From an uncultured Rhodospira sp. (GTDB lineage Bacteria; Pseudomonadota; Alphaproteobacteria; Rhodospirillales; Rhodospirillaceae): a DNA stretch of 64,000 bases. The position numbers and the translations under genes are program-made. Under the pieces are notes generated by a model. That model was not told where the DNA came from, searched no databases, and worked only from the letters and a program-made list of their open reading frames with translations. Numbering within the stretch: position 1 is the first letter of the stretch; each line of letters opens with the position of its first letter. The DNA lies in NCBI RefSeq assembly GCF_937138205.1, contig NZ_CAKZOT010000081.1, forward strand, positions 1 to 64,000. Reading direction: 5' to 3'. Positions 40,277 to 48,806 of the stretch are shown here, piece by piece.

Positions 40277-41511
40277 CGGCCGTCCGCACGCCGTTCGACC
40301 GGGGCGCCAATGCCCTGATCCGGGCCGGGACCGACCTGCGCGCGGCGGGTGACCGGCTGGGCGACCTGATGGCCGACCTGGACGAGCCCCTGTTGCTGGG
40401 CGCGGACGGCTTCGCCGATCTGGTCGACCCGGAGGTGGCCGACGACCGTCTGGCCGCCGCCCTGGCGCGGCTGGCGGCGGGCGGGACACCCACTGCTCCG
40501 GCGGAGCGAGCCGCGCCTGGCCCAGAGTTGGCACAGCATGGTCGTGTAGTGAACGAGGGTCCTGCGCCGGCCCACGCGCCACCCTCGGCGACGGTACGAG
40601 ACCCGGAGCGCGACGGGATTGGTCCGCGCGCCACCGAGAAGCGCCACCAGGAGTGGGCCTCCCGGGAGCGGACCTCCGCCCAACAAGAGCGGGGTCCATC
40701 GGTTGGCGGGCACGCGCCGCGCCGCTCAGAGGCGTGGCCTCAGCCGTTGGAATCGTATCGCGGGCCGCACGCCGAGCCGGACGCTGGATCCGCGCGGCGG
40801 TCTGGATCGTCTCGCTTGGACGCGGCCGACCTGCCGTCCGCTCCGGACCGGGCAGCGGTCGCTCCCCCGGGCGAGCCGCGGCCGATGACGGACGCTCCGC
40901 CCCGGGACGCTCGGACGACAGGGCCGGTGCGCCTGGAGGATGGTCTACCGCCGGCCGTGCGCCGCGCCCTGCTGGCGGGCGACCGGCGGGCGCTCGACGC
41001 GGCGGTGGCGCGGGCGACGCCGGCGGGGCCGAAATCCGACCATACGGCCGGTCCCCTGGCGGACGCGCTGTCCCGGATCGACCACGCGCTGGCGCGGATC
41101 CGGGGTGACGCGGCCCGGGCGGCGCCGCCTCCGCCCCATCGCCAGCCCGCGCCGCCGGCCGCGCCGGCCCTGTCCGACGCGCCCGCCCCCGGGGCGCCGC
41201 ACGCGCAGGCGTTCGAGACGCCGACGCCGTCGCCGACGCCCGCGCCCATCCTGATCGGCACCGCGCCGTCGGGCCTGCGCCGTCTGGCCGAGCGGGCGGG
41301 GGCGATCCCGGCGTCGGTCGCGCCCCCGCACGCCGAGGCGCCACCGCCTGCCGAGGCCGCCTCGTCCGTAGATCTGACCGGCGCCAATGATCGGCCCCGC
41401 TCCGACGCGGTCGCCGGGAGTCTCGACGACGACGCGCGCTTCGCCGAACGCCTCGCCGACCTGCTGCGCCGCGAGGCGCGCGCCCAAGGGATCGGAGGAC
41501 GCGGCCGATGA
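40273..41511 (+). CDS. Disordered Ala/Pro-rich protein at the tape-measure position
   Basis: 412 residues. The ends are helical (about 1-75 and 385-412) while the middle is low-complexity Pro/Ala/Arg, with weaker third-position GC (about 40480-40900) than its neighbours. It sits between the chaperone and the hub, where a Mu-like module carries its tape measure. At about 0.15 nm per residue, 412 residues would measure a short tail of roughly 60 nm. The composition is unusual for a tape measure, so an alternative function or an inserted low-complexity tract is possible. Confidence 0.4.
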   Translation: MTAVRTPFDRGANALIRAGTDLRAAGDRLGDLMADLDEPLLLGADGFADLVDPEVADDRLAAALARLAAGGTPTAPAERAAPGPELAQHGRVVNEGPAPAHAPPSATVRDPERDGIGPRATEKRHQEWASRERTSAQQERGPSVGGHAPRRSEAWPQPLESYRGPHAEPDAGSARRSGSSRLDAADLPSAPDRAAVAPPGEPRPMTDAPPRDARTTGPVRLEDGLPPAVRRALLAGDRRALDAAVARATPAGPKSDHTAGPLADALSRIDHALARIRGDAARAAPPPPHRQPAPPAAPALSDAPAPGAPHAQAFETPTPSPTPAPILIGTAPSGLRRLAERAGAIPASVAPPHAEAPPPAEAASSVDLTGANDRPRSDAVAGSLDDDARFAERLADLLRREARAQGIGGRGR

Positions 41512-42560
41512 CCTGGGTGCTCAAACCGGATGCCTCCATCGACATCGCCGGCCGCGCCCTGACGGCGGCGGAGGCGGCCATGGCCGGCCTGGTGATCGAC
41601 CTGGCCACCGGATCCGTGGGATCCGCCCGCATCAGCCTGTGGCCGGACTCGGCATTCAAGGACGCGGCGCCGGGCGAGCAGATCACCCTCAATCTGGGCG
41701 CCGCCGATGCTCTCGACCCCGTCTTCAGCGGCACCGTCGAGACCGTGCGAAAGGACCACCAGGCCGTCGTCATCGAAGCCCGCGAGGCGCCGGCGCCGCT
41801 GCTGTCGGCCCGGGTCAATCAGTCCTTTGTCAACCAGACCATCGCCGCCATCGTGCGCGGGCTGGCCGGCGAGGTGTCCGTCTCGGCGGCCGAGAGCGAT
41901 ATCCAGCTTTCGTTGTACGCCGTCGAGGGCCGCCGCAGCGTCTGGACCCATCTGCGCGAGCTGGCCGACATGGCCGGCGCCGACCTGCATTGCGCGCCCG
42001 ACGGCGGGCTGGTGTTCGCGCCGTACGGGGCGGGCGAGACGCACACCTTCCACAAGGGGATCGACCTGCTGTCGTGGGAAACGCTGGCCGTGGCCGCCGC
42101 GCCGGCCGAGACCTACGCCGTGCACGGGGCGGGCAGCCGCGCCGGGTCGGACAAGTGGCACTGGCTGGATGCCGAGGTGAAGGGCGCGGACACGGGCGAA
42201 AGCCGCGTCGTCGGCGCGTTCGCCACCAAGGACGCGGCCGAGGCGGCGACGGCGGCGGCGGCGGCGCGGGCGGCCAACGCCGCCGTGCGCGCCCGCGCCC
42301 GCCTGTGGGGACGGCCGGCGGTGCGCATCGGCGACACGGTCGACCTGGCGCTGGAGCAGGCCGGCGGTGGCCTGCTCGACGCCGTGGCTGGCGCCCTGGG
42401 GGGGCTGGGCGGCGCGTCCAAGCCGCCGTACCGGGTGGTGGGCCTGTCGCATCACATGAACCGCGAGGCCGGCTTCGTCACCGTCCTCGACCTGGGCGGG
42501 TCGACGGCTCCTGACGAGGCCGGCGGCGGCGCCGGCGGACTGGGCGGGGTGGGCCTATGA
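41508..42560 (+). CDS. Baseplate hub protein (gpD/Mu gpP-like)
   Basis: 350 residues with the late-control-protein-D pattern: an N-terminal beta domain, then L-S-W-E-T-L-A and a later repetitive helical stretch A-A-E-A-A-T-A-A-A-A-A-R-A, and a C-terminal V-V-G-L-S-H-H-M-N-R. Hub trimers sit at the base of the tube and hold the spike. It starts with ATGA overlap and is followed by the spike gene with the same overlap. Confidence 0.75.
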   Translation: MTWVLKPDASIDIAGRALTAAEAAMAGLVIDLATGSVGSARISLWPDSAFKDAAPGEQITLNLGAADALDPVFSGTVETVRKDHQAVVIEAREAPAPLLSARVNQSFVNQTIAAIVRGLAGEVSVSAAESDIQLSLYAVEGRRSVWTHLRELADMAGADLHCAPDGGLVFAPYGAGETHTFHKGIDLLSWETLAVAAAPAETYAVHGAGSRAGSDKWHWLDAEVKGADTGESRVVGAFATKDAAEAATAAAAARAANAAVRARARLWGRPAVRIGDTVDLALEQAGGGLLDAVAGALGGLGGASKPPYRVVGLSHHMNREAGFVTVLDLGGSTAPDEAGGGAGGLGGVGL

Positions 42561-43222
42561 CCGAACTCGTCGACATCCTGCGGGAGATCGTGCGCGACGA
42601 ACTGGCCAACATCCGCGTGGCGGAACTGGCCGTGGTGACCGACGTCTATCCGGCCGGCGGCGCGGGCAACCACCAGGTCAGCGTGCAGTTGCTCGCCTCG
42701 GGCACCGCCCTGCCGTACGTGCCGGTGGCCGTGCCGCGCCTCGGCTTTTCCATGCTGCCCCGGGTGGACGACCGCGTGGTGGTCGTGTTCATCGGCGGCG
42801 ATCGCAACCGGCCGATCGTCGTCGGCTCGGTCTATGACAGCGACCGCAATCCGCCGCCGGCCGAGAAGCTGGATACCGCCTTCGTCCCGCCCGACGACCC
42901 GGACGACGCCGTCAAGCGCTTCCACATCGAAACCCCGGGCGGCGGATCGGTGACCATCGGCGACCAGGGCACGACCATCGAGGCCGGCGGCACCAAGGTC
43001 GAGGTGCAGCAGGACGGCGACATCGTCATCGAGGCCGCCGGGTCGATCACCATCAAGGCGGCCGCCGGGATCGAGGTTTCCAGCGATGCCGCCCTGACGC
43101 TGCAGGCGGCCACCGACCTGACGCTCAAGGGCCTAAAGGTCGCCGTCGAGGGCCAGACCGAGACCTCGGTGAAGGGGACACTCCTGACCCTCGCCGGCAC
43201 CACCAGCTTCAAGATGGCGTGA
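42557..43222 (+). CDS. Baseplate spike protein (gpV/gp45-like)
   Basis: 221 residues. An OB-fold N-terminal part (V-Y-P-A-G-G-A-G-N-H-Q-V-S-V-Q and V-V-V-F-I-G-G-D-R-N-R-P) is followed by a triple-stranded beta-helix region with regular I-x-I-x-A-A-x-x repeats (about 135-215). This is the puncturing needle of contractile tails; a VgrG-style fusion is absent. Confidence 0.85.
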   Translation: MTELVDILREIVRDELANIRVAELAVVTDVYPAGGAGNHQVSVQLLASGTALPYVPVAVPRLGFSMLPRVDDRVVVVFIGGDRNRPIVVGSVYDSDRNPPPAEKLDTAFVPPDDPDDAVKRFHIETPGGGSVTIGDQGTTIEAGGTKVEVQQDGDIVIEAAGSITIKAAAGIEVSSDAALTLQAATDLTLKGLKVAVEGQTETSVKGTLLTLAGTTSFKMA

Positions 43223-43234
43223 GGAGGCAACGCC

Positions 43235-43570
43235 ATGCCAGGACCGCCCGTCTCCATCGGATGCGCCGTGACCGTCAGCCCGGGGGCCGCCGGCCCGCCG
43301 GATACCGGCGTGATCATGACCGTGCTGCCGCCGTTCATCTCGGCGGGCGGAATGCCGCTCGCCACCACCGGGAGCCTGTGCCAGATGGTCAATTCCGTCA
43401 GCGGCGCGCCCTATCCGCTGCCCATCGGCTCGGCCGGCGGCTCCACCGTGGTCACTGTCGAGGGCAAGGCCCTGGTACGCATGGGCGACATGATCCCCTC
43501 CGGCAGCGGCATCATGACCATCCTCGGCCCGCCCGCCGCGCCGTGGATCACCGACCAGGGGGCGCCGTGA
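43235..43570 (+). CDS. PAAR-like spike tip protein
   Basis: 111 residues, Gly/Pro-rich, with P-A-A/P-S-G-x-G patterns, G-D-M-I-P-S-G-S-G and a compact beta layout typical of PAAR/DUF4280-like spike tips. It follows the spike by 12 bp. No effector domain is fused to it. Confidence 0.6.
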   Translation: MPGPPVSIGCAVTVSPGAAGPPDTGVIMTVLPPFISAGGMPLATTGSLCQMVNSVSGAPYPLPIGSAGGSTVVTVEGKALVRMGDMIPSGSGIMTILGPPAAPWITDQGAP

Positions 43571-43571
43571 C

Positions 43572-44036
43572 ATGAGTATCACCCAGCGGCCCGTCTGGGG
43601 GCGCGACCTCCTGCTCGATTACCGGCATGGCGGATTCTACGAGGACGCCGACCTGGTGATCGCCGAGCGCTCGGCCGGGCCGGGCCGCCTCGCCGACCTG
43701 ACCGTGGCGCCGGAGCTGGACACCGTGATCCAGGCGGTCGCCAACCGGCTGAAGACGCGCAAGGGCGAACTGGCGCCGCTGGGGCACCCCGACTACGGCT
43801 CGCGCCACCACGAACTGCTGGGCGAGCCCAACGTCGAGCGCACGCGCAACCTGATCAAGCTGTACGTGTTGCAGGCGCTGAAGCGCGAGCCGCGCATCGA
43901 AAAGGTGATCCGCTGCGACGTCACGGCGGCCCACACCCCGCCGCGCGAGGTGGTGCGGATCGCCCTGGGCCTGAAGCTGATCGGCGTGCAGGCGCCGGCC
44001 AACCTCGTCATCCCGTTCTCGCTGGAGGCGTCCTAG
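43572..44036 (+). CDS. gp25-like baseplate wedge protein
   Basis: 154 residues. Signature R-K/T-R-K-G-E-L-x-P-L-G-H-P-D-Y-G-S-R near 70-84 and a helix with E-P-R-I-E-K-V are typical of gpW/gp25-type wedge proteins, which nucleate sheath assembly at the baseplate. It starts one base after the previous stop. Confidence 0.85.
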   Translation: MSITQRPVWGRDLLLDYRHGGFYEDADLVIAERSAGPGRLADLTVAPELDTVIQAVANRLKTRKGELAPLGHPDYGSRHHELLGEPNVERTRNLIKLYVLQALKREPRIEKVIRCDVTAAHTPPREVVRIALGLKLIGVQAPANLVIPFSLEAS

Positions 44037-45860
44037 ATGACCTATGTCGCCGAGCCCTATGCCCTGTTCGTCGATGACCTGCTGACGGCGTTCACCGGCG
44101 GGTCGATCCGGCAGGTGTTCCGCTTCCTGCCGGAAAACGAGCCGTTCGAGTTGAGCGCTCCGGCCGAGGTGCTGGCCAAGACCGTGCGGGTCCACGGCAT
44201 CGCGGGTGGCGCGCACCGCGTGTTCCAGCGCACCCGCGATTTCGAGGTCGACAAGACGCGCATTGTCTGGCTGACCGGACCCGACGGCGGCCGGCGCGAG
44301 ACCGCCGTCTGGCCCGACCCGGGCACGCGCTTCTACGCCAACTTCGAACACCGGGGCCTGTTCCAGTCGACGCCGCGCCTGACCGACCGCAACCCGGGCA
44401 GTGTGACCCGCCTGCTGGCCGAGAGCATGGGCCGCGAGCACGCGGTGCTGTCGGGGCAGTTGGAGGCGGTTTACCGCGCCGCCTTCCTGGAGACCGCCGA
44501 GGGGCGCGATCTGGACCAGGTGGTGGCGTTGGTGGGGGTGACCCGGCGCGGGGCCAGCGCCGCCACCGGGCTGGTGGTGTTCTCGCGCGCCACGCCGGCG
44601 CCGGGCGATATCTCAATCGCGGCCGGGGTGCGGCTGTCGACGGTGGACACGCCCGAGGTGATCTTCGAGGTGTCCGAAGCCCGCACCCTGCGGCGCGGCG
44701 AGCTGTCGGTCGATGTGCCCGTCTCCGCCCTGATCGACGGCCCCGACGGCATCGTGCCGGAAGGGGCCATCGGCCTGCTGCACCGGCCCATCCTGGGCAT
44801 CGACACGGTGAGCAACCCGCGGCCGACGGCGCTCAGCGGCGCCCGGGAAAGCGACGTCGACCTGCGCGCCCGCGCCTCGCGCGCCCTGGAAAGCGCCGGC
44901 AAGGCCACGCGGGGCGCCATCGTCGGCGCCCTGACCCGCGTGGCCGGCGTGCGCGAGAAGGACGTGCGCGTGGGCGAGGATCCCATCGCCCGCCCGGGCA
45001 TCATCGAACTCGACGTGGCCATCGGTCAGGAGCTGGACGAGATCCAGCGGACCGAGACCGTCGCCCGCGTGGCCGACCTGCTGGACGAGAGCCGGCCCGC
45101 CGGGATCCGTGTTCTGGCCAACCTGGACGCGCCCCTGCCGGTTGGGGCGACGGCGCCCACCGCCAACCCGCGCGCCAGCGAGGCCGGCGATCCCGTCACC
45201 ATGGCCGGTGGCGAGGACCTGTTCGTCGACGTCGACGTCTCGGCCACGCTGATCCCGGCCCGCCTTGATCTCGCCGCCGAGGAGCGCGCCACCCTGCGCG
45301 CGGCCGGCGAGAGCGAGGTCAATGCCTTCATCGCCGAGGCCGGGCTGGGCGAGACACTGGTGTTCAACCGCCTCGTGTCCCGGCTGATGGCGCTGGAGGG
45401 CGTGCTGGACGTCTCCTTGGAGATGAGCCTGCCCGGCGACGCCTCCAGCGCCCGGCAGAAGAACATTCTTCCCGCCAAGCCCGGCGCGCGGCCCCGGGCC
45501 GGCACCATCGCCGTGCAGGTGGGCGCCTCGCTGATCCTGATCGACGTGTCCATCGCCGTCACGCTGAAGGGCGTGGCCCTGCTCGACCAGCCGGACTCGG
45601 CGCGGGAAAGCGCCCGGGCGGCGGTCGAGGCCGAACTGCGCGCCGGCGTGCCCACCCTGGCCGCGCCCGAACTGACCGAGGCCGTGCTGCGCGGCGTGCT
45701 GTCCACGTCCGACACCTACGAGGTGCGCGAACTGCACTACATGGTCACCTACCAGGACGCCGGCGTGCGGGTGCAGAGCCAGGACGTGACGCTGCCGCTG
45801 GGCGGGCTTGAGCAACTCTGGGTGCGCGGTGTGTCGCTGCTGGACGGAGACGGCGCATGA
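44037..45860 (+). CDS. Baseplate J-like wedge protein
   Basis: 607 residues. The core around 270-330 shows R-A-S-R-A-L-E-S-A-G-K-A-T-R-G-A-I-V-G-A-L and V-A-G-V-R-E-K-D-V-R-V, the gpJ/gp47 family pattern, with an enlarged N-terminal region. The C-terminal L-H-Y-M-V-T-Y region is also family-like. Overlaps the next gene by 4 nt. Confidence 0.82.
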   Translation: MTYVAEPYALFVDDLLTAFTGGSIRQVFRFLPENEPFELSAPAEVLAKTVRVHGIAGGAHRVFQRTRDFEVDKTRIVWLTGPDGGRRETAVWPDPGTRFYANFEHRGLFQSTPRLTDRNPGSVTRLLAESMGREHAVLSGQLEAVYRAAFLETAEGRDLDQVVALVGVTRRGASAATGLVVFSRATPAPGDISIAAGVRLSTVDTPEVIFEVSEARTLRRGELSVDVPVSALIDGPDGIVPEGAIGLLHRPILGIDTVSNPRPTALSGARESDVDLRARASRALESAGKATRGAIVGALTRVAGVREKDVRVGEDPIARPGIIELDVAIGQELDEIQRTETVARVADLLDESRPAGIRVLANLDAPLPVGATAPTANPRASEAGDPVTMAGGEDLFVDVDVSATLIPARLDLAAEERATLRAAGESEVNAFIAEAGLGETLVFNRLVSRLMALEGVLDVSLEMSLPGDASSARQKNILPAKPGARPRAGTIAVQVGASLILIDVSIAVTLKGVALLDQPDSARESARAAVEAELRAGVPTLAAPELTEAVLRGVLSTSDTYEVRELHYMVTYQDAGVRVQSQDVTLPLGGLEQLWVRGVSLLDGDGA

Positions 45861-47455
45861 GCCGGGCCGACACCATCCTGTCGCGCTTTCCGGCCCACCT
45901 GGAGGCCGGGCAACCGCGCAAGCTGCTGGGGGTGATCGCCGGCGCGCAGGCGCGCGACATGGACGTGGCGGCGGCCGAGATGGCGGCCATCCGCCGCGCC
46001 CATCGCATCCGCGAGGCGGACGAGCTGGTCGACGTCATGCGCCTGGGGGCGCTGCACCGGATCAGGCCGGCCGAACTTGAGGTGCTGGCGCTGCGCTTCG
46101 AGCGCGCCAAAGCCGAGCTGGCGGCCATGGACGGCACCGACCCGCAGCCCGACCGGCTGGCGGCGGCGGAACGGTTGCTCGATACGTTTGGGGTGGCGGT
46201 GGAGGCGCCGCGCCTCACCGCCTGGCTGGACGCGGGCCTGGACGCCTCCGCGCTTGACGGGCCGGACGGCGCCATCGCCCTGGTGCGGCTGTCGGCGGCC
46301 GCGCATCGCGCCCTGCGCCGGGCCGCGTACGTCACTCTGGCGCGGGCGCGGGTGCTGGGCATCTGCCGCCGGCACGCGCGCGGCAACGGCACGGTGGCGG
46401 CGCTGATCGAGGGCGCGGCCAACGCGCTGGACCTGGATATCGGGCCGATTTTGCACAGCGAGGACCGCTACCTGCACGCCGCCCTGGCCACCGACCGGCT
46501 GCGCCTGAACGGACCACCCGACGACACCGGCCGCGCGGCACCTCTACCGGCGGCCGAGGAGATCATCGGCCTGATCGAGAACCCGCGGCGGCGTGAGACG
46601 ACGGACGCCACCTTCCGCCACCACGGCGAGGTGTTCGAGGTGAAACGCCGCGGGTTCGAGCGTGTGCGGCTGGCGATCCAGGTCTACGGCGAGGCCGAGC
46701 GCACCCACCGGCCGATGGTGGTCAACCGTGACGAGGGGCGCGGCGTCGGCTTCATGGGGCAGGTGCCGGCCGGCAGCCTGTTGGAGATCGACGAGGACGG
46801 GCACGCGCGCCTGGACGGCGCCGACGTGACGTCGTTCGCGTTTTCGTTCCAGGGCGCCGTGTTCGCCGACGCCGACGCGCCGCACGCCAAGGATTTCCGT
46901 TTCGACGCGGCGGATTGCACCTTTGCCGTCAGCCAGCCGGCCGGCGCCATCGGGCGCGGCTATTCCTATCCCCACGCCGGTCAGCCGATCACCGTGCCGG
47001 GCATTGGCGTCGGCGTGACGCGTTACGCGGCCTTCTGCGGCCTCGCCCATTTCGGCAGCCGGATCAACGCGGAGGCGCCCGTGGTGACGCCGGTGCCGAC
47101 GGCCTTTTCCGGTACCTTCGACCGCACCGTGTTCGCCGGCCTCGACGACGGCACGCGGCCCGATTTCGGCGCCATCGCCTTCAGCTGGCTGGAGCGGCGG
47201 GCCTACACCGTTCAGGTGGTCATCCCGGCGCGCTTCCGCGCTTTGGACCCCGACGACGAGGACGGCGCCGCCGTGCGCCGACACGTGGCAACGGCGCTCG
47301 ACCGGTTCCGCGCCGCCGGGATCGTGCTGGAGGTGCGTTTCCTGGACGACCGGTTCGTGGTCGGCGAGGCGGTGTTGAGCGAGGGCGCGGCGGTCGATCC
47401 GATCGATGCCCTGAAGGGCGGCACGGTGCTGTGGGACAGCCCCGAGACAGAATGA
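45857..47455 (+). CDS. Baseplate/tail protein, gpI-position
   Basis: 532 residues. It sits where Mu gp48/P2 gpI lies after baseplate J, but is about twice as long. The N-terminal half is helical, with A-Q-A-R-D-M-D-V-A-A-A-E-M; the C-terminal half is beta-rich and ends with a V-R-F-L-D-D-R-F-V-V-G-E-A-V-L segment. Possibly a fusion of a wedge protein with a fibre-binding domain. No confident family. Confidence 0.5.
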   Translation: MSRADTILSRFPAHLEAGQPRKLLGVIAGAQARDMDVAAAEMAAIRRAHRIREADELVDVMRLGALHRIRPAELEVLALRFERAKAELAAMDGTDPQPDRLAAAERLLDTFGVAVEAPRLTAWLDAGLDASALDGPDGAIALVRLSAAAHRALRRAAYVTLARARVLGICRRHARGNGTVAALIEGAANALDLDIGPILHSEDRYLHAALATDRLRLNGPPDDTGRAAPLPAAEEIIGLIENPRRRETTDATFRHHGEVFEVKRRGFERVRLAIQVYGEAERTHRPMVVNRDEGRGVGFMGQVPAGSLLEIDEDGHARLDGADVTSFAFSFQGAVFADADAPHAKDFRFDAADCTFAVSQPAGAIGRGYSYPHAGQPITVPGIGVGVTRYAAFCGLAHFGSRINAEAPVVTPVPTAFSGTFDRTVFAGLDDGTRPDFGAIAFSWLERRAYTVQVVIPARFRALDPDDEDGAAVRRHVATALDRFRAAGIVLEVRFLDDRFVVGEAVLSEGAAVDPIDALKGGTVLWDSPETE

Positions 47456-47492
47456 TGTTCAGGCGTTCGGCGAGCAGGAGCGAGACACGGCT

Positions 47493-48203
47493 ATGGCATT
47501 GGAAGACTTCATCGCGCGGGAGGTGGCGCCAGGCGAGCCCCTGACCGCCCAGGCCTGGAACGACATCGTGCGCGCCACGGCCGATCTCATTTCGACCGTC
47601 CAGGGCCTGTCGGGTTCGGTCGTCGAGGTCACGGTCGGCAACAGCGACCTGGACCCGGCGCGCATCCGGGTGACGGCGCTGGGCGAGGACGGCAGCGCGG
47701 TCGAGGCGGCGCGGCCCATCACACCGGGCGGCCCGTTCATCCTCACCAACCTGATGCCCGGGCCGTACACCATCCGGGCCAGCGCCCCCGGCTTCAGCGC
47801 TGCCACGGCGGCCATCACGGCGCCGGCCGCCGCGCCGGTCCAACTGACCATGGAACGGACCAAGCCGCGAATGCCGGCGGTGTTCGGCCAGGCGTTGGAC
47901 GCCACGCTGTCGACGTTGCAGGCGGCGGGGATCGTGGTGGCGCGCATCGTCGACGTGACCGGCCGCGACGTCGCCCCCGCCAACCCCGACCCGGACTACC
48001 GCGACGCGCCGGTGCTGATGCACCTGCCGGCCGCTGGCGAGCCGGTGGCGGCGGACAGCGGCGCCCAGCTTGTCGTCGCCGCCGCGTTGAAGGTCGAGCC
48101 GTCGGTCGAGGTGCCGTCGCTGACCGGCCTGACGCTGGACGAGGCGCGCAAGGTCCTGGACGACCTGGGCCTGGTGCTCGGCAAGGTCACCACCCGAACC
48201 TGA
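47493..48203 (+). CDS. Tail-locus protein with a CarboxypepD-reg-like domain and a C-terminal PASTA repeat
   Basis: 236 residues. The middle (about 70-125) has the beta-sandwich pattern of carboxypeptidase-regulatory-like domains (L-M-P-G-P-Y-T-I-R-A-S-A-P-G-F). The last roughly 35 residues (V-P-S-L-T-G-L-T-L-D-E-A-R-K-V-L) form a PASTA repeat, a fold usually known for binding peptidoglycan in kinases and PBPs. A PASTA domain on a tail protein suggests contact with cell wall. Confidence 0.55.
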   Translation: MALEDFIAREVAPGEPLTAQAWNDIVRATADLISTVQGLSGSVVEVTVGNSDLDPARIRVTALGEDGSAVEAARPITPGGPFILTNLMPGPYTIRASAPGFSAATAAITAPAAAPVQLTMERTKPRMPAVFGQALDATLSTLQAAGIVVARIVDVTGRDVAPANPDPDYRDAPVLMHLPAAGEPVAADSGAQLVVAAALKVEPSVEVPSLTGLTLDEARKVLDDLGLVLGKVTTRT

Positions 48204-48219
48204 TGGGAGGAAAAACACC

Positions 48220-48774
48220 ATGGCTGAACCCCGGTTCACGAGCCCGCCGGTCAAGGCGAAGACAATGACCGTCTCCTCCAAGGTACAGTTCGTGGACCTG
48301 AGCGAGGAGGCGGCCAAGGCCAACATCGTGCGCGAGGGCCTGTCCGTCCCGTCGGTGACGCTGGACAAGGAGGCGCTTGACCGTTTCGTGCTGGAGGACG
48401 TGGTCAAGCCGTCCTCGGCGCCCCGCGTGGTGTCGCAGTCGGTCAAGGCCGGCAACAAGGTGCCACGCGGCACGGTGGTCGACCTGTTCATGGCGCCGCG
48501 CCAGTCGGTGCCGGGCACCCTGATCCCGGCGCCGCATCGCGGCATCGCCCAAGAGGACACGACGATGGACGATATCGTGAAAGGCGTCCTGGCGCCGCGC
48601 GACCAACGGGAACGGGTCGCGAAATACAAGTCTTTTGAGGAAATGCCGGAGCCTGAACGCGCGGCATTCCGCCAGGGCCTGCAGGACCGGGATGTGCCTG
48701 TCGACGACACGCAGGCCGACCTCAGCGCCGATGCCGCGTTCCGCACCATGAAGTCGGCCCTGGCCTTCAGTTGA
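48220..48774 (+). CDS. Small PASTA-bearing tail-locus protein
   Basis: 184 residues. V-V-S-Q-S-V-K-A-G-N-K-V-P-R-G-T-V-V-D-L (about 70-89) is the end of a PASTA repeat, with an earlier degenerate half. The rest is helical. It starts 17 bp after the previous PASTA gene. With that protein it suggests a wall-contacting component. Confidence 0.5.
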   Translation: MAEPRFTSPPVKAKTMTVSSKVQFVDLSEEAAKANIVREGLSVPSVTLDKEALDRFVLEDVVKPSSAPRVVSQSVKAGNKVPRGTVVDLFMAPRQSVPGTLIPAPHRGIAQEDTTMDDIVKGVLAPRDQRERVAKYKSFEEMPEPERAAFRQGLQDRDVPVDDTQADLSADAAFRTMKSALAFS

Positions 48775-48806
48775 GGCTGGCCTTCAGTCGAGACGGGGGC
48801 CGTGCC

